Part shown: in pieces, positions 15,248 through 22,978 of the stretch | Position numbering within the stretch: the stretch's first letter is position 1 | How the letters are laid out: every line of letters starts with the position of its first letter | Assembly: GCF_018138385.1 (NCBI RefSeq) | Contig: NZ_JAGSIE010000033.1 | Span: forward strand, 1-32,315 | Length of the DNA stretch: 32,315 nucleotides | Reading direction: 5' to 3' | Origin: Allobacillus saliphilus | GTDB taxonomy: Bacteria; Bacillota; Bacilli; Bacillales; Alkalibacillaceae | Notes under the pieces: generated by a model | What the model saw: only the letters and a program-made list of their open reading frames with translations | Told to the model about the DNA's origin: nothing | Database searches by the model: none | Made by a program: the position numbers and the translations under genes

Positions 15248-16096
15248 TTACCCTAAACGCTCAACATCCAAATATTGATCGTATTGTTCCAATAGTTGCT
15301 TCGTAATTGGACCCGGCTGTCCTCCGTTCACTTTCTCATTATCAATTTCGACAATTGGTGTCACTTCAGAAGTCGTTGAAGTAAGAAAGACCTCATCGGC
15401 TTCCAACACTTCTTTGACAGAATATACTCGTTCAACAAATTCGATCCCTAATTTTTCAGCTAAAAATTGAATGTACTTTCTCGTAATGCCGTGTAAGATC
15501 AAATTGTTTTTAGGATGAGTGATTAAATTTCCGTCTTTAACAATGAAGATGTTCGTGGAAGAGCCTTCCGTCACGTGATCTTCATCACGATATAAGATGG
15601 CTTCATATGCTCCTGAATCTTTCGCTTTTTGTTTCGCTAAAATATTACCCATTAAATTTAGACTTTTAATATCACAACGGAGCCAACGAATATCTTGTTC
15701 CAGAATAGCTTTCACACCATTTTTCTGTTGATCGATTGGTTTTTTCAATGGTAGCGGATAAGCGAAGATCGTTGCTTTTGCTTCAGCAGGGAACAAGTGA
15801 TTGCGAGGTGCGATGCCACGACTGATTTGAATATACAGTCCACCGTCTTCAACTGAATTTTTCTCAGCTAATTCGATTAGTTTTTCTTTCATTTGATGTT
15901 CTTTAAGGTCGACATCAATTTGGGCTTCATTCAAGCTATACTGAAGTCTTGTTAAATGGTCTTCCAGTAAAAAGAATTTTCCATCATAAATTCGAATGAC
16001 TTCATAAACTCCATCTCCGAATTGAAAACCTCTGTCTTCCATGTCGATTACAGCTTCATTTCGTTCAATAAACGTATCGTTTTTTAAAATAATCAT
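15248..16096 (-). CDS. dat: D-amino acid aminotransferase
   Basis: A class IV PLP aminotransferase of 282 residues, the usual size of D-alanine transaminase, which interconverts D-alanine and D-glutamate and so feeds peptidoglycan or D-amino acid catabolism. Marks: the start NDTFIERNEAVIDMEDRGFQFGDGVYE, the catalytic lysine in CDIKSLNLMGNI, and the PLP-phosphate contacts EGSSTNIFIV and TSTTSEVTP. Branched-chain aminotransferases share the fold, but IKSLNLM and the short N-terminus favour Dat. ATG at 16096 has GAAGGAGTGAC upstream; the longer open frame adds 11 unlikely residues. Confidence 0.92.
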   Translation of the reverse strand: MIILKNDTFIERNEAVIDMEDRGFQFGDGVYEVIRIYDGKFFLLEDHLTRLQYSLNEAQIDVDLKEHQMKEKLIELAEKNSVEDGGLYIQISRGIAPRNHLFPAEAKATIFAYPLPLKKPIDQQKNGVKAILEQDIRWLRCDIKSLNLMGNILAKQKAKDSGAYEAILYRDEDHVTEGSSTNIFIVKDGNLITHPKNNLILHGITRKYIQFLAEKLGIEFVERVYSVKEVLEADEVFLTSTTSEVTPIVEIDNEKVNGGQPGPITKQLLEQYDQYLDVERLG

Positions 16097-16234
16097 GTTG
16101 TCACTCCTTCGTATAATACCATATTCCACTTTACACTAATCGTAAATTAGATGAACAGAAAAATCTCAAACCTTCCATTATTCATTATTTCACAAAAGAT
16201 AAAAATAAAGCTATAAATTGCTCAATATTTAAAT

Positions 16235-16278
16235 AAAAAAACACTGATTAACCCATTAAAGGTCCAATCAGTGTTTTT
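16235..16278. terminator. Bidirectional terminator of the phn operon
   Basis: AAAAACACTGATT (16236-16248) and AATCAGTGTTTTT (16266-16278) form a perfect 13-base stem seven bases beyond the last phnE stop codon. Confidence 0.85.
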
Positions 16279-16284
16279 ACTAAG

Positions 16285-17082
16285 CTATACAATTCGTTTT
16301 CGAATGTACGAACTTGTATAGTCGATAATGGTAACGACAACGATGATGACGAGTAAGATCATACCCATATCGCTCCAGTTACGAGATGACTGAGCAAAGA
16401 ATATCATTGTACCGATACCACCTGCGCCAACATAACCTAAAATGGTTGATGCCCGGACATCGACTTCAAACCGGTAAATCGCATAGGATAAAAATTCAGG
16501 TATAATCTGTGGGAAAATACCGTGAAACATAATCTGAAGACCATTCGATCCATTTGCCTTCATAGCTTCCACAACGTTCATATCAATTGATTCCAATACT
16601 TCGGAATATAGTTTACCTAACATACCTGTTGAACCAATTGCGATGGCTAAAATACCAGCAAATGGTGTTGGACCAACGACGACAACGAATAAAATCGCTA
16701 AAATAATTTCAGGGAAAGCACGTACAGCACTTAAAATCCATTTACCGATTGTCGTTATAATTCTACTGTTCGTAATATTATGGGCTGCAAGGAACCCTAA
16801 AGGAATTGCAAGGATTGCAGCGGCCAACGAACCGACATACGCGATAAAGATGGTTTCAATCATCATTTCAATTACTTCACCAGCCATATCCCAGTTCGGA
16901 CTGAATAGTCGAGGGAGGACACGGCTAAAGTTTGCAGAAGCACGTTCGATGACCCTTCCAAAATCGATATTAATGGAAGCGAACGTCCATATATATATAG
17001 CCACTACTGCTAGTGCAATGGCGATTCTTTTAATCCGTTTAGAAGTTGGTATTTGTTTTTTTGGTGGTTGTTCAAGTGCCAT
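16285..17082 (-). CDS. phnE: Phosphonate-type ABC transporter permease (second PhnE)
   Basis: A 265-residue inner-membrane permease with about six helices and the ATPase-docking EAA loop (VEAMKANGSNGLQIMFHGIFPQ). It starts in a TAATG overlap with the end of the first phnE, with GGGAGGCG upstream, so the two permeases are translated together and probably form a heterodimer. It is the last gene of the phnD-phnC-phnE-phnE unit and ends at a strong terminator. Substrate could be phosphonates or phosphite; the sequence does not separate these. Confidence 0.88.
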   Translation of the reverse strand: MALEQPPKKQIPTSKRIKRIAIALAVVAIYIWTFASINIDFGRVIERASANFSRVLPRLFSPNWDMAGEVIEMMIETIFIAYVGSLAAAILAIPLGFLAAHNITNSRIITTIGKWILSAVRAFPEIILAILFVVVVGPTPFAGILAIAIGSTGMLGKLYSEVLESIDMNVVEAMKANGSNGLQIMFHGIFPQIIPEFLSYAIYRFEVDVRASTILGYVGAGGIGTMIFFAQSSRNWSDMGMILLVIIVVVTIIDYTSSYIRKRIV

Positions 17083-17891
17083 TATATAATCGCCTCCCTA
17101 ATTTTACCGCTGATATATTCAATCACGACAACAACGGCAAAGATAATTAGGATAATCATCATGACAGCATCATAGTTATAGAAGCTGAATTGCTGCATGA
17201 GAAGGTTTCCAATACCTCCAGCACCAACTAAACCAATAACAACAGATGCCCGGATGTTAATCTCAAATACGTATAGTGAAAATGAAGTGAACTGCGGCAA
17301 TACTTGCGGGACCACCGCGAAAGCGATTGCTTGAACAGAACTCGCACCTGAGGCACGCATCGCTTCAAAGGAATCCATATCGATTGATTCAACCGTTTCA
17401 CTAATTAACTTCGCTAAAATTCCTAAAGAGAAAACAAAAAGTGCAACAATACCACCAAATACCCCAATTCCGAAAAGACCTACGAAAATAACAGCTAATA
17501 CAACATCAGGAATGGTACGTAATATATTTAAAATAAAACGAGTAATATTATAGACAAATAGATTAGTCGCCAAATTTCGCGCAGCTAGCAAACTAACTGG
17601 AATAACTACGATTGTTGCGAATGTTGATGCGATAATTGCCATATGAATCGTTTCGATTAACCGGTCCATAGCTAAGTTGACGATTCCAGGATCTGGTGGA
17701 AATAATTTAACAAAAATTTGGTTCATGTTTGATAGACCACTGATTAAAGCTTGCAAATCAACACCGGTTTGCATTGAACTAAAGAACAAAAGCCCGATGA
17801 TCAGGAAAAAGATTAATGTAATCTTTCCTTTCACACGCCAAGGAGAAAGCATCGGTGCATAGCGATCTTCCTGAATGGACGGTTTATTCAT
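17082..17891 (-). CDS. phnE: Phosphonate-type ABC transporter permease (first PhnE)
   Basis: A 269-residue permease with an N-terminal helix, a long periplasm-side loop, and the EAA loop (FEAMRASGASSVQAIAFAVVPQ). I chose ATG at 17891: it overlaps the phnC stop by eight bases (ATGAATAA) with GGTGAAG upstream. The open frame extends farther, but only inside phnC. It is clearly related to the second PhnE yet has a different N-terminus, consistent with an old duplication and two-permease importer design. Confidence 0.88.
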   Translation of the reverse strand: MNKPSIQEDRYAPMLSPWRVKGKITLIFFLIIGLLFFSSMQTGVDLQALISGLSNMNQIFVKLFPPDPGIVNLAMDRLIETIHMAIIASTFATIVVIPVSLLAARNLATNLFVYNITRFILNILRTIPDVVLAVIFVGLFGIGVFGGIVALFVFSLGILAKLISETVESIDMDSFEAMRASGASSVQAIAFAVVPQVLPQFTSFSLYVFEINIRASVVIGLVGAGGIGNLLMQQFSFYNYDAVMMIILIIFAVVVVIEYISGKIREAII

Positions 17892-18675
17892 TTGCTTCAC
17901 CATCTTCTTCAACGCTACCTCGTAAATCATCCTCACGAATGGAGCGGCCGTAAATTTCTTCAAATGTTTCTTCACTTACTTCAGACACTGGACCATCAAA
18001 AACGACTTCCCCAGCTCTCATACCGATAATCCGGTCAGCATATTCCATAGCCATATCGATGAAGTGAAGGTTAACAATGGTTGTAATACCATCTTCTTGA
18101 TTAATTTTTTTCAAATACTTCATCACTTGGTGCGATGTGGGTGGATCGAGTGATGCGACTGGCTCGTCGGCAAGTATGTAATCAGGTTTTTGTGTCAATA
18201 CACGAGCGATGCTTACACGTTGTTGCTGTCCACCACTAAGCTGATCGGCACGGTTATAAAGTTTTTCCTCAATGTTTACACGCTTTAGATTTTGATATGC
18301 AAGCGCTTTATCTTCCTTGCTGAAAAGGTTGAAAATGGAACGGAATGTTCCAGTATGACCTAATCGTCCAGCAAGAACATTTTTAAAAACACTGGAACGT
18401 TTTACTAGATTATAATTTTGGAAGATCATACCGACTTTTGTACGTAGGCTTCGTAATTTACTACCTTTGTAACCAAGTATGTCCTCATCATCGATTAGCA
18501 ACTCACCATCTGTCGGTGTAACCAATCGGTTAATACTCCGAATGAACGTTGACTTTCCAGCTCCAGAAAGGCCGACGATAACAACAAATTCTCCGTCATT
18601 GATTGTGACATTGACGTCTTTTAAACCTTGTGTTCCATTGGGGTAAACCAAGGATAAGTCTTTGAATTGGATCAT
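17884..18675 (-). CDS. phnC: Phosphonate-type ABC transporter ATP-binding protein
   Basis: A 263-residue ATPase with Walker A GLSGAGKST, Q-loop MIFQNYNLV, signature LSGGQQQRVSIAR, Walker B YILADEPVASLDP and the switch histidine in VNLHFIDMA. The GTFRSIFNLF insertion is usual for PhnC. GAGGTGAAAAAAC precedes the ATG. It is separated from phnD by 134 bases containing a perfect hairpin, so it may be expressed at a lower level than the binding protein. Confidence 0.92.
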   Translation of the reverse strand: MIQFKDLSLVYPNGTQGLKDVNVTINDGEFVVIVGLSGAGKSTFIRSINRLVTPTDGELLIDDEDILGYKGSKLRSLRTKVGMIFQNYNLVKRSSVFKNVLAGRLGHTGTFRSIFNLFSKEDKALAYQNLKRVNIEEKLYNRADQLSGGQQQRVSIARVLTQKPDYILADEPVASLDPPTSHQVMKYLKKINQEDGITTIVNLHFIDMAMEYADRIIGMRAGEVVFDGPVSEVSEETFEEIYGRSIREDDLRGSVEEDGEANE

Positions 18676-18735
18676 TGTTTTTTCACCTCAAGATTTTTAT
18701 GTATCTTTCCTGAATTTATGTATAAATATAGGGAA

Positions 18736-18759
18736 AGAGGGAGGATTTATCCTCCCTCT
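18736..18759 (-). terminator. Intercistronic hairpin between phnD and phnC (probable partial terminator or mRNA stabiliser)
   Basis: AGAGGGAGGA (18736-18745) and TCCTCCCTCT (18750-18759) form a perfect ten-base stem with a four-base loop. Only a short T-run follows on the transcribed strand, so it would be leaky. Such a structure commonly gives more binding-protein mRNA than transporter mRNA. Confidence 0.6.
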
Positions 18760-18809
18760 AATAAACTACCATAGTTAATACATTTAATGAATAACTTTTT
18801 TAAATTTTT

Positions 18810-19733
18810 TTAATCTAATGATACGGAATCGCCAAAACGCTCATAAGTGTCAGCAACAACTTCGTATTCAGAGTGTTCAGCTGTATCAATAGCGTCCCAA
18901 GTGTATACGTCGTTCATAATTCCAATCATTTTCTCGTCATCATTAAATGACATGAAAGCATCTTTGATTTCTTGAACAAGCTCTTCATCTAGTTCAGGGA
19001 TAACCGAGATTGTGTCGTTAGGGATTTCTTCTGTGTATTCTAATACTCGTAGTTTTTCTTTGATATCTGGATATTCTTCTTCTAGATTTTCACGAACATC
19101 GTCAAATGTCGTTGCAACATCAGCGTCACCTTCATATACAGCGATTGCAGCTGTATCGTGACCGCCTACTTGGACAGTTTCACCAAAGAATTCTGTAGTT
19201 AACGCATCTGGAGATTCGATATCAAACTTCTGCATTAACTGGTTAGCTGGGAATAAGAATCCGGAAGTAGAAGTTGCATCCGCGTAAGCCCATCTTTTTC
19301 CTTCAAGGTCTTCTAATGATTCGATGTCGGAATCAGCGTGTACAAGGTATTGAGCTTTGTACGTAGAAGAACCGTGGCGGATGGATTTTAAGATAACCTC
19401 AATATCATACTCTTGGTTAGCAATTACATAACCGAACGCTGGGATGAATCCAATATGTACTTGTTCAGCACCCATTGCCTCAACCAAGCCGTTATAGTTC
19501 GTCATCGTACGAGCCTCAACTTCGATTCCAAGAATTTCTCCCAATTCATCAGCAAGTGGTTCAACAGTTGTAGCAATTGTCTCTGCATCCTGGGATGGAA
19601 CAAAGCCCATGACAAGTTTATCTGGTTTAGAGCTTCCTTCGCCGCCCTCTCCAGAGCCTTCATCATCTGAACCGCATGCAACTAGTAGGCCAGCAAGAAG
19701 AATGGCAGCCAACAACATAAGAATTTTTTTCAA
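18810..19733 (-). CDS. phnD: Phosphate/phosphite/phosphonate ABC transporter substrate-binding lipoprotein
   Basis: A 307-residue solute-binding protein. The signal peptide ends in the lipobox LLVACGS, followed by a flexible Ser/Gly/Glu linker. The mature part has PhnD features: LVMGFVPSQDAETIA, the ligand-site FIPAFGYVIA, and ADATSTSGFLFPA, which contacts the oxyanion, plus GGHDTAAIAVYEGDADVA. It is the first gene of the importer operon. No C-P lyase (phnG-M), phnX or ptxD gene lies nearby, so the imported compound and its fate are unknown. AAGGGGGAAATTA precedes the ATG. Confidence 0.9.
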   Translation of the reverse strand: MKKILMLLAAILLAGLLVACGSDDEGSGEGGEGSSKPDKLVMGFVPSQDAETIATTVEPLADELGEILGIEVEARTMTNYNGLVEAMGAEQVHIGFIPAFGYVIANQEYDIEVILKSIRHGSSTYKAQYLVHADSDIESLEDLEGKRWAYADATSTSGFLFPANQLMQKFDIESPDALTTEFFGETVQVGGHDTAAIAVYEGDADVATTFDDVRENLEEEYPDIKEKLRVLEYTEEIPNDTISVIPELDEELVQEIKDAFMSFNDDEKMIGIMNDVYTWDAIDTAEHSEYEVVADTYERFGDSVSLD

Positions 19734-19776
19734 AACTAATTTCCCCCTTATTGGTAGTTAATAGCCGAACAACTTC

Positions 19777-19848
19777 ATTATAAGTAATCTCTGTGATTAG
19801 TACAACATAATTTTTATGAAAATGAGCAAATTTTACATACTTTTTACA
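19777..19848 (-). promoter_or_regulatory. phnD promoter region with Pho-box-like direct repeat
   Basis: A consensus -10 TATAAT lies on the minus strand at 19782-19777, about 45 bases before phnD, with no good -35, as expected for an activated promoter. Upstream, on the plus strand, TTTACA (19832-19837) and TTTACA (19843-19848) are separated by five bases, the spacing of B. subtilis PhoP half-sites. The repeat adjoins the T-tract of a terminator, so chance is not excluded. Confidence 0.45.
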
Positions 19849-19886
19849 AAAAAGAGCGACACAATAGGGGGTCGTTGTGTCACTCA
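19849..19886 (-). terminator. Rho-independent terminator of yizC
   Basis: GAGCGACACAA (19854-19864) pairs with TTGTGTCACTC (19875-19885) with one mismatch; TTTTTT follows on the minus strand. Confidence 0.8.
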
Positions 19887-19900
19887 AAAATTTTTAAAAA

Positions 19901-20098
19901 TTACAGATGCTTATTTAATTGGTTTTCAAGCTCACGAACTTGTTCTTCTTCTTCCGGTGTGCTCTGTTCATAAGCAGCTTGGATACTGTGCTGCACGAGT
20001 TCAAGCTCTTTTTGACGATCTTCTTGACTTGCGTGTGTTTGCTGATTAGTTAAATTTTGTACCGCTTGGCGTGCTTGCTCAATCCATTTATTAGCCAA
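19901..20098 (-). CDS. yizC: YizC-like small helical protein (DUF3813-type)
   Basis: A 65-residue, highly charged, all-helical protein (ANKWIEQARQAVQNLT through EEEEQVRELENQLNKHL) without membrane segments. TTG at 20098 is the start: GAGGAGG lies eight bases upstream, inside the end of the preceding 48-codon gene, whose stop is separated from this start by one base. The longer open frame through that gene is in the wrong reading frame for it. The position next to yitU matches yizC in B. subtilis. Function unknown. Confidence 0.75.
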   Translation of the reverse strand: MANKWIEQARQAVQNLTNQQTHASQEDRQKELELVQHSIQAAYEQSTPEEEEQVRELENQLNKHL

Positions 20099-20099
20099 A

Positions 20100-20246
20100 T
20101 TAAAAACCTCCTCGTGTGTGTTGGTCTTTTTCAGACTGTTTTCTTTCTTTGTCTGTAAACAAATGATCGGCCGACGATGACTTGGATGAACCTTTTTGTT
20201 GTAATGGTGGCTGTTCATCGGTAGTTTTCTGTTTTTCTCGGTCCAT
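20100..20246 (-). CDS. 48-residue hydrophilic protein, hypothetical
   Basis: Begins with ATG at 20246 behind GAGGAGGGCTTTGA, a near-perfect ribosome binding site, and ends one base before the yizC start. The product is very polar (MDREKQKTTDEQPP, then a KGSSKSSSADHLF segment and a Lys/Glu-rich tail ending RGGF) and is probably disordered. No family is recognised. The two genes look like a tight operon that begins after the yitU terminator. The longer overlapping frame is the competing reading but has neither this ribosome binding site nor coding-like composition. Confidence 0.65.
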   Translation of the reverse strand: MDREKQKTTDEQPPLQQKGSSKSSSADHLFTDKERKQSEKDQHTRGGF

Positions 20247-20275
20247 TCAAAGCCCTCCTCATAAGATATAGACAA

Positions 20276-20309
20276 GAAAAAACCTGAACACTTTACGAGT
20301 GCTCAGGTA
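20276..20309 (-). terminator. Rho-independent terminator of yitU
   Basis: ACCTGAACACT (20282-20292) pairs with AGTGCTCAGGT (20298-20308) with one mismatch; a T-run follows on the minus strand. Confidence 0.8.
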
Positions 20310-20346
20310 TAGATTGTGCAATTTTATTTAAAATATAAATCGGGAT

Positions 20347-21183
20347 TTAATTTTTGGAGAATTGCTTTTTGTTTAATCGTAAATAATCCTCAAGGAAATG
20401 ACTAATGCCATCTTCTTCATTCGTTAATGTGATTTCTTTTGCCAATGTTTTTAACTCATCGATTCCGTTACCCATGGCGACACCGACTCCAGCGTACTCA
20501 ATCATTTCCAAGTCATTGTCTTCATCGCCAAAAGCGATAATTCGTTCTTGTGGAATGCCATAATACTTGGAGATCATTTGTAGACCGATTGCTTTATGTA
20601 GACCAGAGCGGATAACTTCAACAACGCTAAATGGATCCATCCATTTACGGTGATCGATGAGTGAGGCATGATTTTCATTCAATGCTTCTTGAATTTTTGG
20701 TGCTGCCTCTTCATCTGGATAAATTAGAATAGAAGATGGGTCCGTTTTTAAGTTTTCTTTTAAATCGCCAAATATGGCTGCCTCTTCAAGTCCTGTTGTG
20801 AAAAAGTTCGTCATTAAGCTTTCGTCGTTCTTTTCAATATATACTTGATCAATAATTTCAGCCATAACATTTTTTGAACCAAAATGATTCGCAATATCGA
20901 AAATATCATATGCTGTATCTTTAGGCATTGGAGAATGTTTGACACCCCAACTTTTATCTTTAGGGTGATGTACATATGCACCGTTCATATTAACCATAGG
21001 TGTCGTTAAGTCCATTTGTGAGTAATATTGCTTACTGACACGATGTGGTCTTCCTGTAGCAATGACAACAATATGACCCGCTTCTTTTGCGGCTTCAATC
21101 GTTTTTAAGTTTTTTTCAGATATTGTTTTTTGATCGTTTAGTAGTGTTCCGTCCAAATCAAGTGCAATAATATGTTTTTCCAT
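20347..21183 (-). CDS. yitU: Cof-type HAD-IIB family phosphatase, YitU-like
   Basis: A 278-residue cytoplasmic hydrolase with all HAD motifs: LDLDGTLLND (nucleophile and acid aspartates), VIATGRP, the lysine in GLHKAIGLQ, and GDEDNDLEMIEYAG for magnesium. The large middle section is the C2B cap, which sets substrate choice. Relatives dephosphorylate sugar phosphates or flavin precursors; the substrate here is unknown. GAGGTGAAAAAATT precedes the ATG. Position and similarity point to yitU of B. subtilis. Confidence 0.88.
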   Translation of the reverse strand: MEKHIIALDLDGTLLNDQKTISEKNLKTIEAAKEAGHIVVIATGRPHRVSKQYYSQMDLTTPMVNMNGAYVHHPKDKSWGVKHSPMPKDTAYDIFDIANHFGSKNVMAEIIDQVYIEKNDESLMTNFFTTGLEEAAIFGDLKENLKTDPSSILIYPDEEAAPKIQEALNENHASLIDHRKWMDPFSVVEVIRSGLHKAIGLQMISKYYGIPQERIIAFGDEDNDLEMIEYAGVGVAMGNGIDELKTLAKEITLTNEEDGISHFLEDYLRLNKKQFSKN

Positions 21184-21344
21184 AATTTTTTCACCTCGGC
21201 AGAATAATCGCTAACTCGTTCTAGTTCATACAGTATAGCATATTTAGTGTTGGAAAGCATTTTGCTTTCTGCGTATATTGGTTGAACAACAGATTATTCT
21301 TAGATACTATTGTAGAAAAACATTCACCGAAAGGGAGAGCGACG

Positions 21345-22103
21345 TTGATTACCATTACACATGAAAAAATCGAACACATTCCGAGTCTTCTTATATCAAA
21401 TGAAAATCAGCAACAGAAACCTGTTGTCGTTTATTTCCATGGCTTTACAAGTTCAAAAGAGCAAAATCTTTCACAAGCTTATTATTTAGCTGAAAGAGGA
21501 TTTCTCGTCATATTACCAGACAGCTTCCATCATGGCGAAAGAGCGACAGAATCGAACTTCATGAAAATTCAACAGGATTTCTGGAAAATCGTTTCGACGA
21601 ACGTTTCTGAGCTACATACCATTTATACTTGGGTTCAGCAAAAAGGCTTTATGAAAAACGAACAATTTGGTCTCGCAGGTACGAGTATGGGTGGTATTTC
21701 TACGGCAGCCGCGTTGACCCAATATAACTGGATTAAATATGCTGGGATCATGATGGGTTCAGCGAAAGCCCAAGAGATGGCCAATTATTTAATCGAAGGA
21801 ATCACTTCTCAAGGTGTAGAGCTTCCTTTTTCAGAGGAAGAAATTGAAGAGCAAATTAATTCTTTACGTAAAATTGACCTTTCGAAACAGTTAGATCGGT
21901 TGAACAGGCGTCCATTGTTCGTCTGGCACGGAGAAGATGACCAAGTCGTTCCATTCAGTCATTCAACGTCTTTTGTAGAACAACTACTCGAACAACAACC
22001 TGAATACCCAGTTCAGTACGTGACTGAGAAAGGAAGAGATCATAAAGTTAGCCGTGAAGCAATGATTCAATTGAGTAATTGGTTTGCAGAGCAAGCGAAA
22101 TAG
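21345..22103 (+). CDS. yitV: Alpha/beta-hydrolase esterase, YitV-like
   Basis: A hydrolase of 252 residues, cytoplasmic, with YFHGFTSSKEQ (oxyanion hole), the nucleophile serine in GTSMGGIST, the acid aspartate in HGEDDQVVP and the histidine in RDHKVSR. The HHGER segment is typical of the YitV group. Natural substrate unknown. TTG at 21345 is preferred: AAGGGAGAG sits five to six bases upstream and the protein starts MITITHEKI, as YitV does. The longer open frame begins in the promoter region shared with the divergent yitU. Confidence 0.87.
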   Translation: MITITHEKIEHIPSLLISNENQQQKPVVVYFHGFTSSKEQNLSQAYYLAERGFLVILPDSFHHGERATESNFMKIQQDFWKIVSTNVSELHTIYTWVQQKGFMKNEQFGLAGTSMGGISTAAALTQYNWIKYAGIMMGSAKAQEMANYLIEGITSQGVELPFSEEEIEEQINSLRKIDLSKQLDRLNRRPLFVWHGEDDQVVPFSHSTSFVEQLLEQQPEYPVQYVTEKGRDHKVSREAMIQLSNWFAEQAK

Positions 22104-22171
22104 TTTTATTTCTTTAAATAAATATTAAAACTGTTTATAATGGAAGTGAGGAAATAAGAGGAGGTTGTAAC

Positions 22172-22483
22172 ATGGATGAAGCCTTGAAAGATAATCTATG
22201 GGGCGCACTTGAAACCGTGATCGACCCGGAATTAGGTATTGATATTGTAAACTTAGGCCTCGTTTACGATATCGATTTAGATGATGAAGGTACGGCAATC
22301 GTCACAATGACATTGACTGCAATGGGATGCCCACTTGCTGGACATATCGAACAGGACGTTAAGCGTGCAATGTCAGACATGCCTGAGGTAAAAGATACAG
22401 AAGTTAATATTGTATGGAATCCACCTTGGACAAAAGATAATATGTCCCGTTATGCGAAAATCGCACTTGGAATTCCTGATTGA
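22172..22483 (+). CDS. yitW: MIP18/DUF59 family metal-sulfur cluster assembly factor, YitW-like
   Basis: A 103-residue protein with the DUF59 core: VIDPELGIDIVNLGLVYDI, then the conserved cysteine in LTAMGCPLAGHI and the NIVWNPPWTKDNMS end. Relatives (SufT, MIP18) help deliver iron-sulfur clusters. AGAGGAGG precedes the ATG, and TATAAT at 22136-22141 may be its own -10. It is followed directly by a terminator. A stand-alone Nfu domain gene elsewhere in the window is in the same functional area. Confidence 0.9.
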   Translation: MDEALKDNLWGALETVIDPELGIDIVNLGLVYDIDLDDEGTAIVTMTLTAMGCPLAGHIEQDVKRAMSDMPEVKDTEVNIVWNPPWTKDNMSRYAKIALGIPD

Positions 22484-22487
22484 TCAA

Positions 22488-22536
22488 TAACCCCTTTTTC
22501 AAAATGGTTCATCTTTTTGAAAAGGGGGTTTGTTTT
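22488..22536 (+). terminator. Rho-independent terminator of yitW
   Basis: AACCCCTTTTTCA (22489-22501) pairs with TGAAAAGGGGGTT (22518-22530), followed by TGTTTT. Confidence 0.75.
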
Positions 22537-22649
22537 GTGGGCTCTAAAATATTTATTGGGGTAAATACACAACTGGCGTAGGTTTCGATGATGGCGGTTG
22601 GTGTCAGAAAATCCGCTTAATCGCGGTGCTACAGGGTAAAATTGAAGAT

Positions 22650-22785
22650 CTTCAGTGTTAATCTGCCAGGCTTCAGCGTTAATTTACAAAGCTTCAGCGT
22701 TAATTTGCAATGCTTCAGGGTTAATTTCAAATTTTCAGGGTTAATTCGTTATTCTTCAATGTATATCCGAAAACTTCAATATACG
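22650..22785. repeat. Degenerate tandem array of 20-21-bp units (about seven copies)
   Basis: Copies of the pattern CTTCAGCGTTAATTTGCAA start at 22650, 22671, 22692, 22713, 22733, 22754 and 22774, so the period is 21, 21, 21, 20, 21 and 20. The middle copies are nearly identical and the outer ones decay. The open frame through it encodes repeated FSVNL and is a by-product of the 21-base period, since the period slips out of frame at the fourth unit. Confidence 0.85.
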
Positions 22786-22937
22786 CACATCGTCATGAAC
22801 ATCCGTTTCTTGTACTCCTCTTACATGTTTGTATCTTAATTTCTAACATTTGACTTTAAACCGTTTTTGACCAAAGTCCGATTGACTTTAAACACACTTT
22901 CAATGATCACCGAAATTTTGAGAGGATATAAAAAGAT
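22786..22937. other. Gene-free stretch with short TTGAC direct repeats
   Basis: The block from 22537 to 22978 holds no supported gene. Apart from the tandem array, TTGACTTTAAAC occurs at 22850-22861 and again at 22882-22893, with a related TTGACCAAAGTC between them at 22867-22878; GACTTT and AAAGTC make these partly inverted. The portion 22537-22649 shows nothing recognisable. Confidence 0.5.
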
Positions 22938-22963
22938 CGAGAAGAACACGAGGCTCTTCCCGA
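22930..22963 (-). terminator. Probable terminator of uppP
   Basis: CGAGAAGA (22938-22945) pairs with TCTTCCCG (22955-22962) with one mismatch, and a T-run follows on the minus strand. Confidence 0.55.
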
Positions 22964-22978
22964 CACGTTAAAAAATCA

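Noticed and set aside
19901-20275. A single 124-residue gene
   Set aside because: Two separate genes in different frames, each with a strong ribosome binding site, explain this stretch better.
22642-22839. 65-residue frame encoding repeated FSVNL
   Set aside because: It follows from the 21-base DNA period and the repeat drifts out of phase within it.
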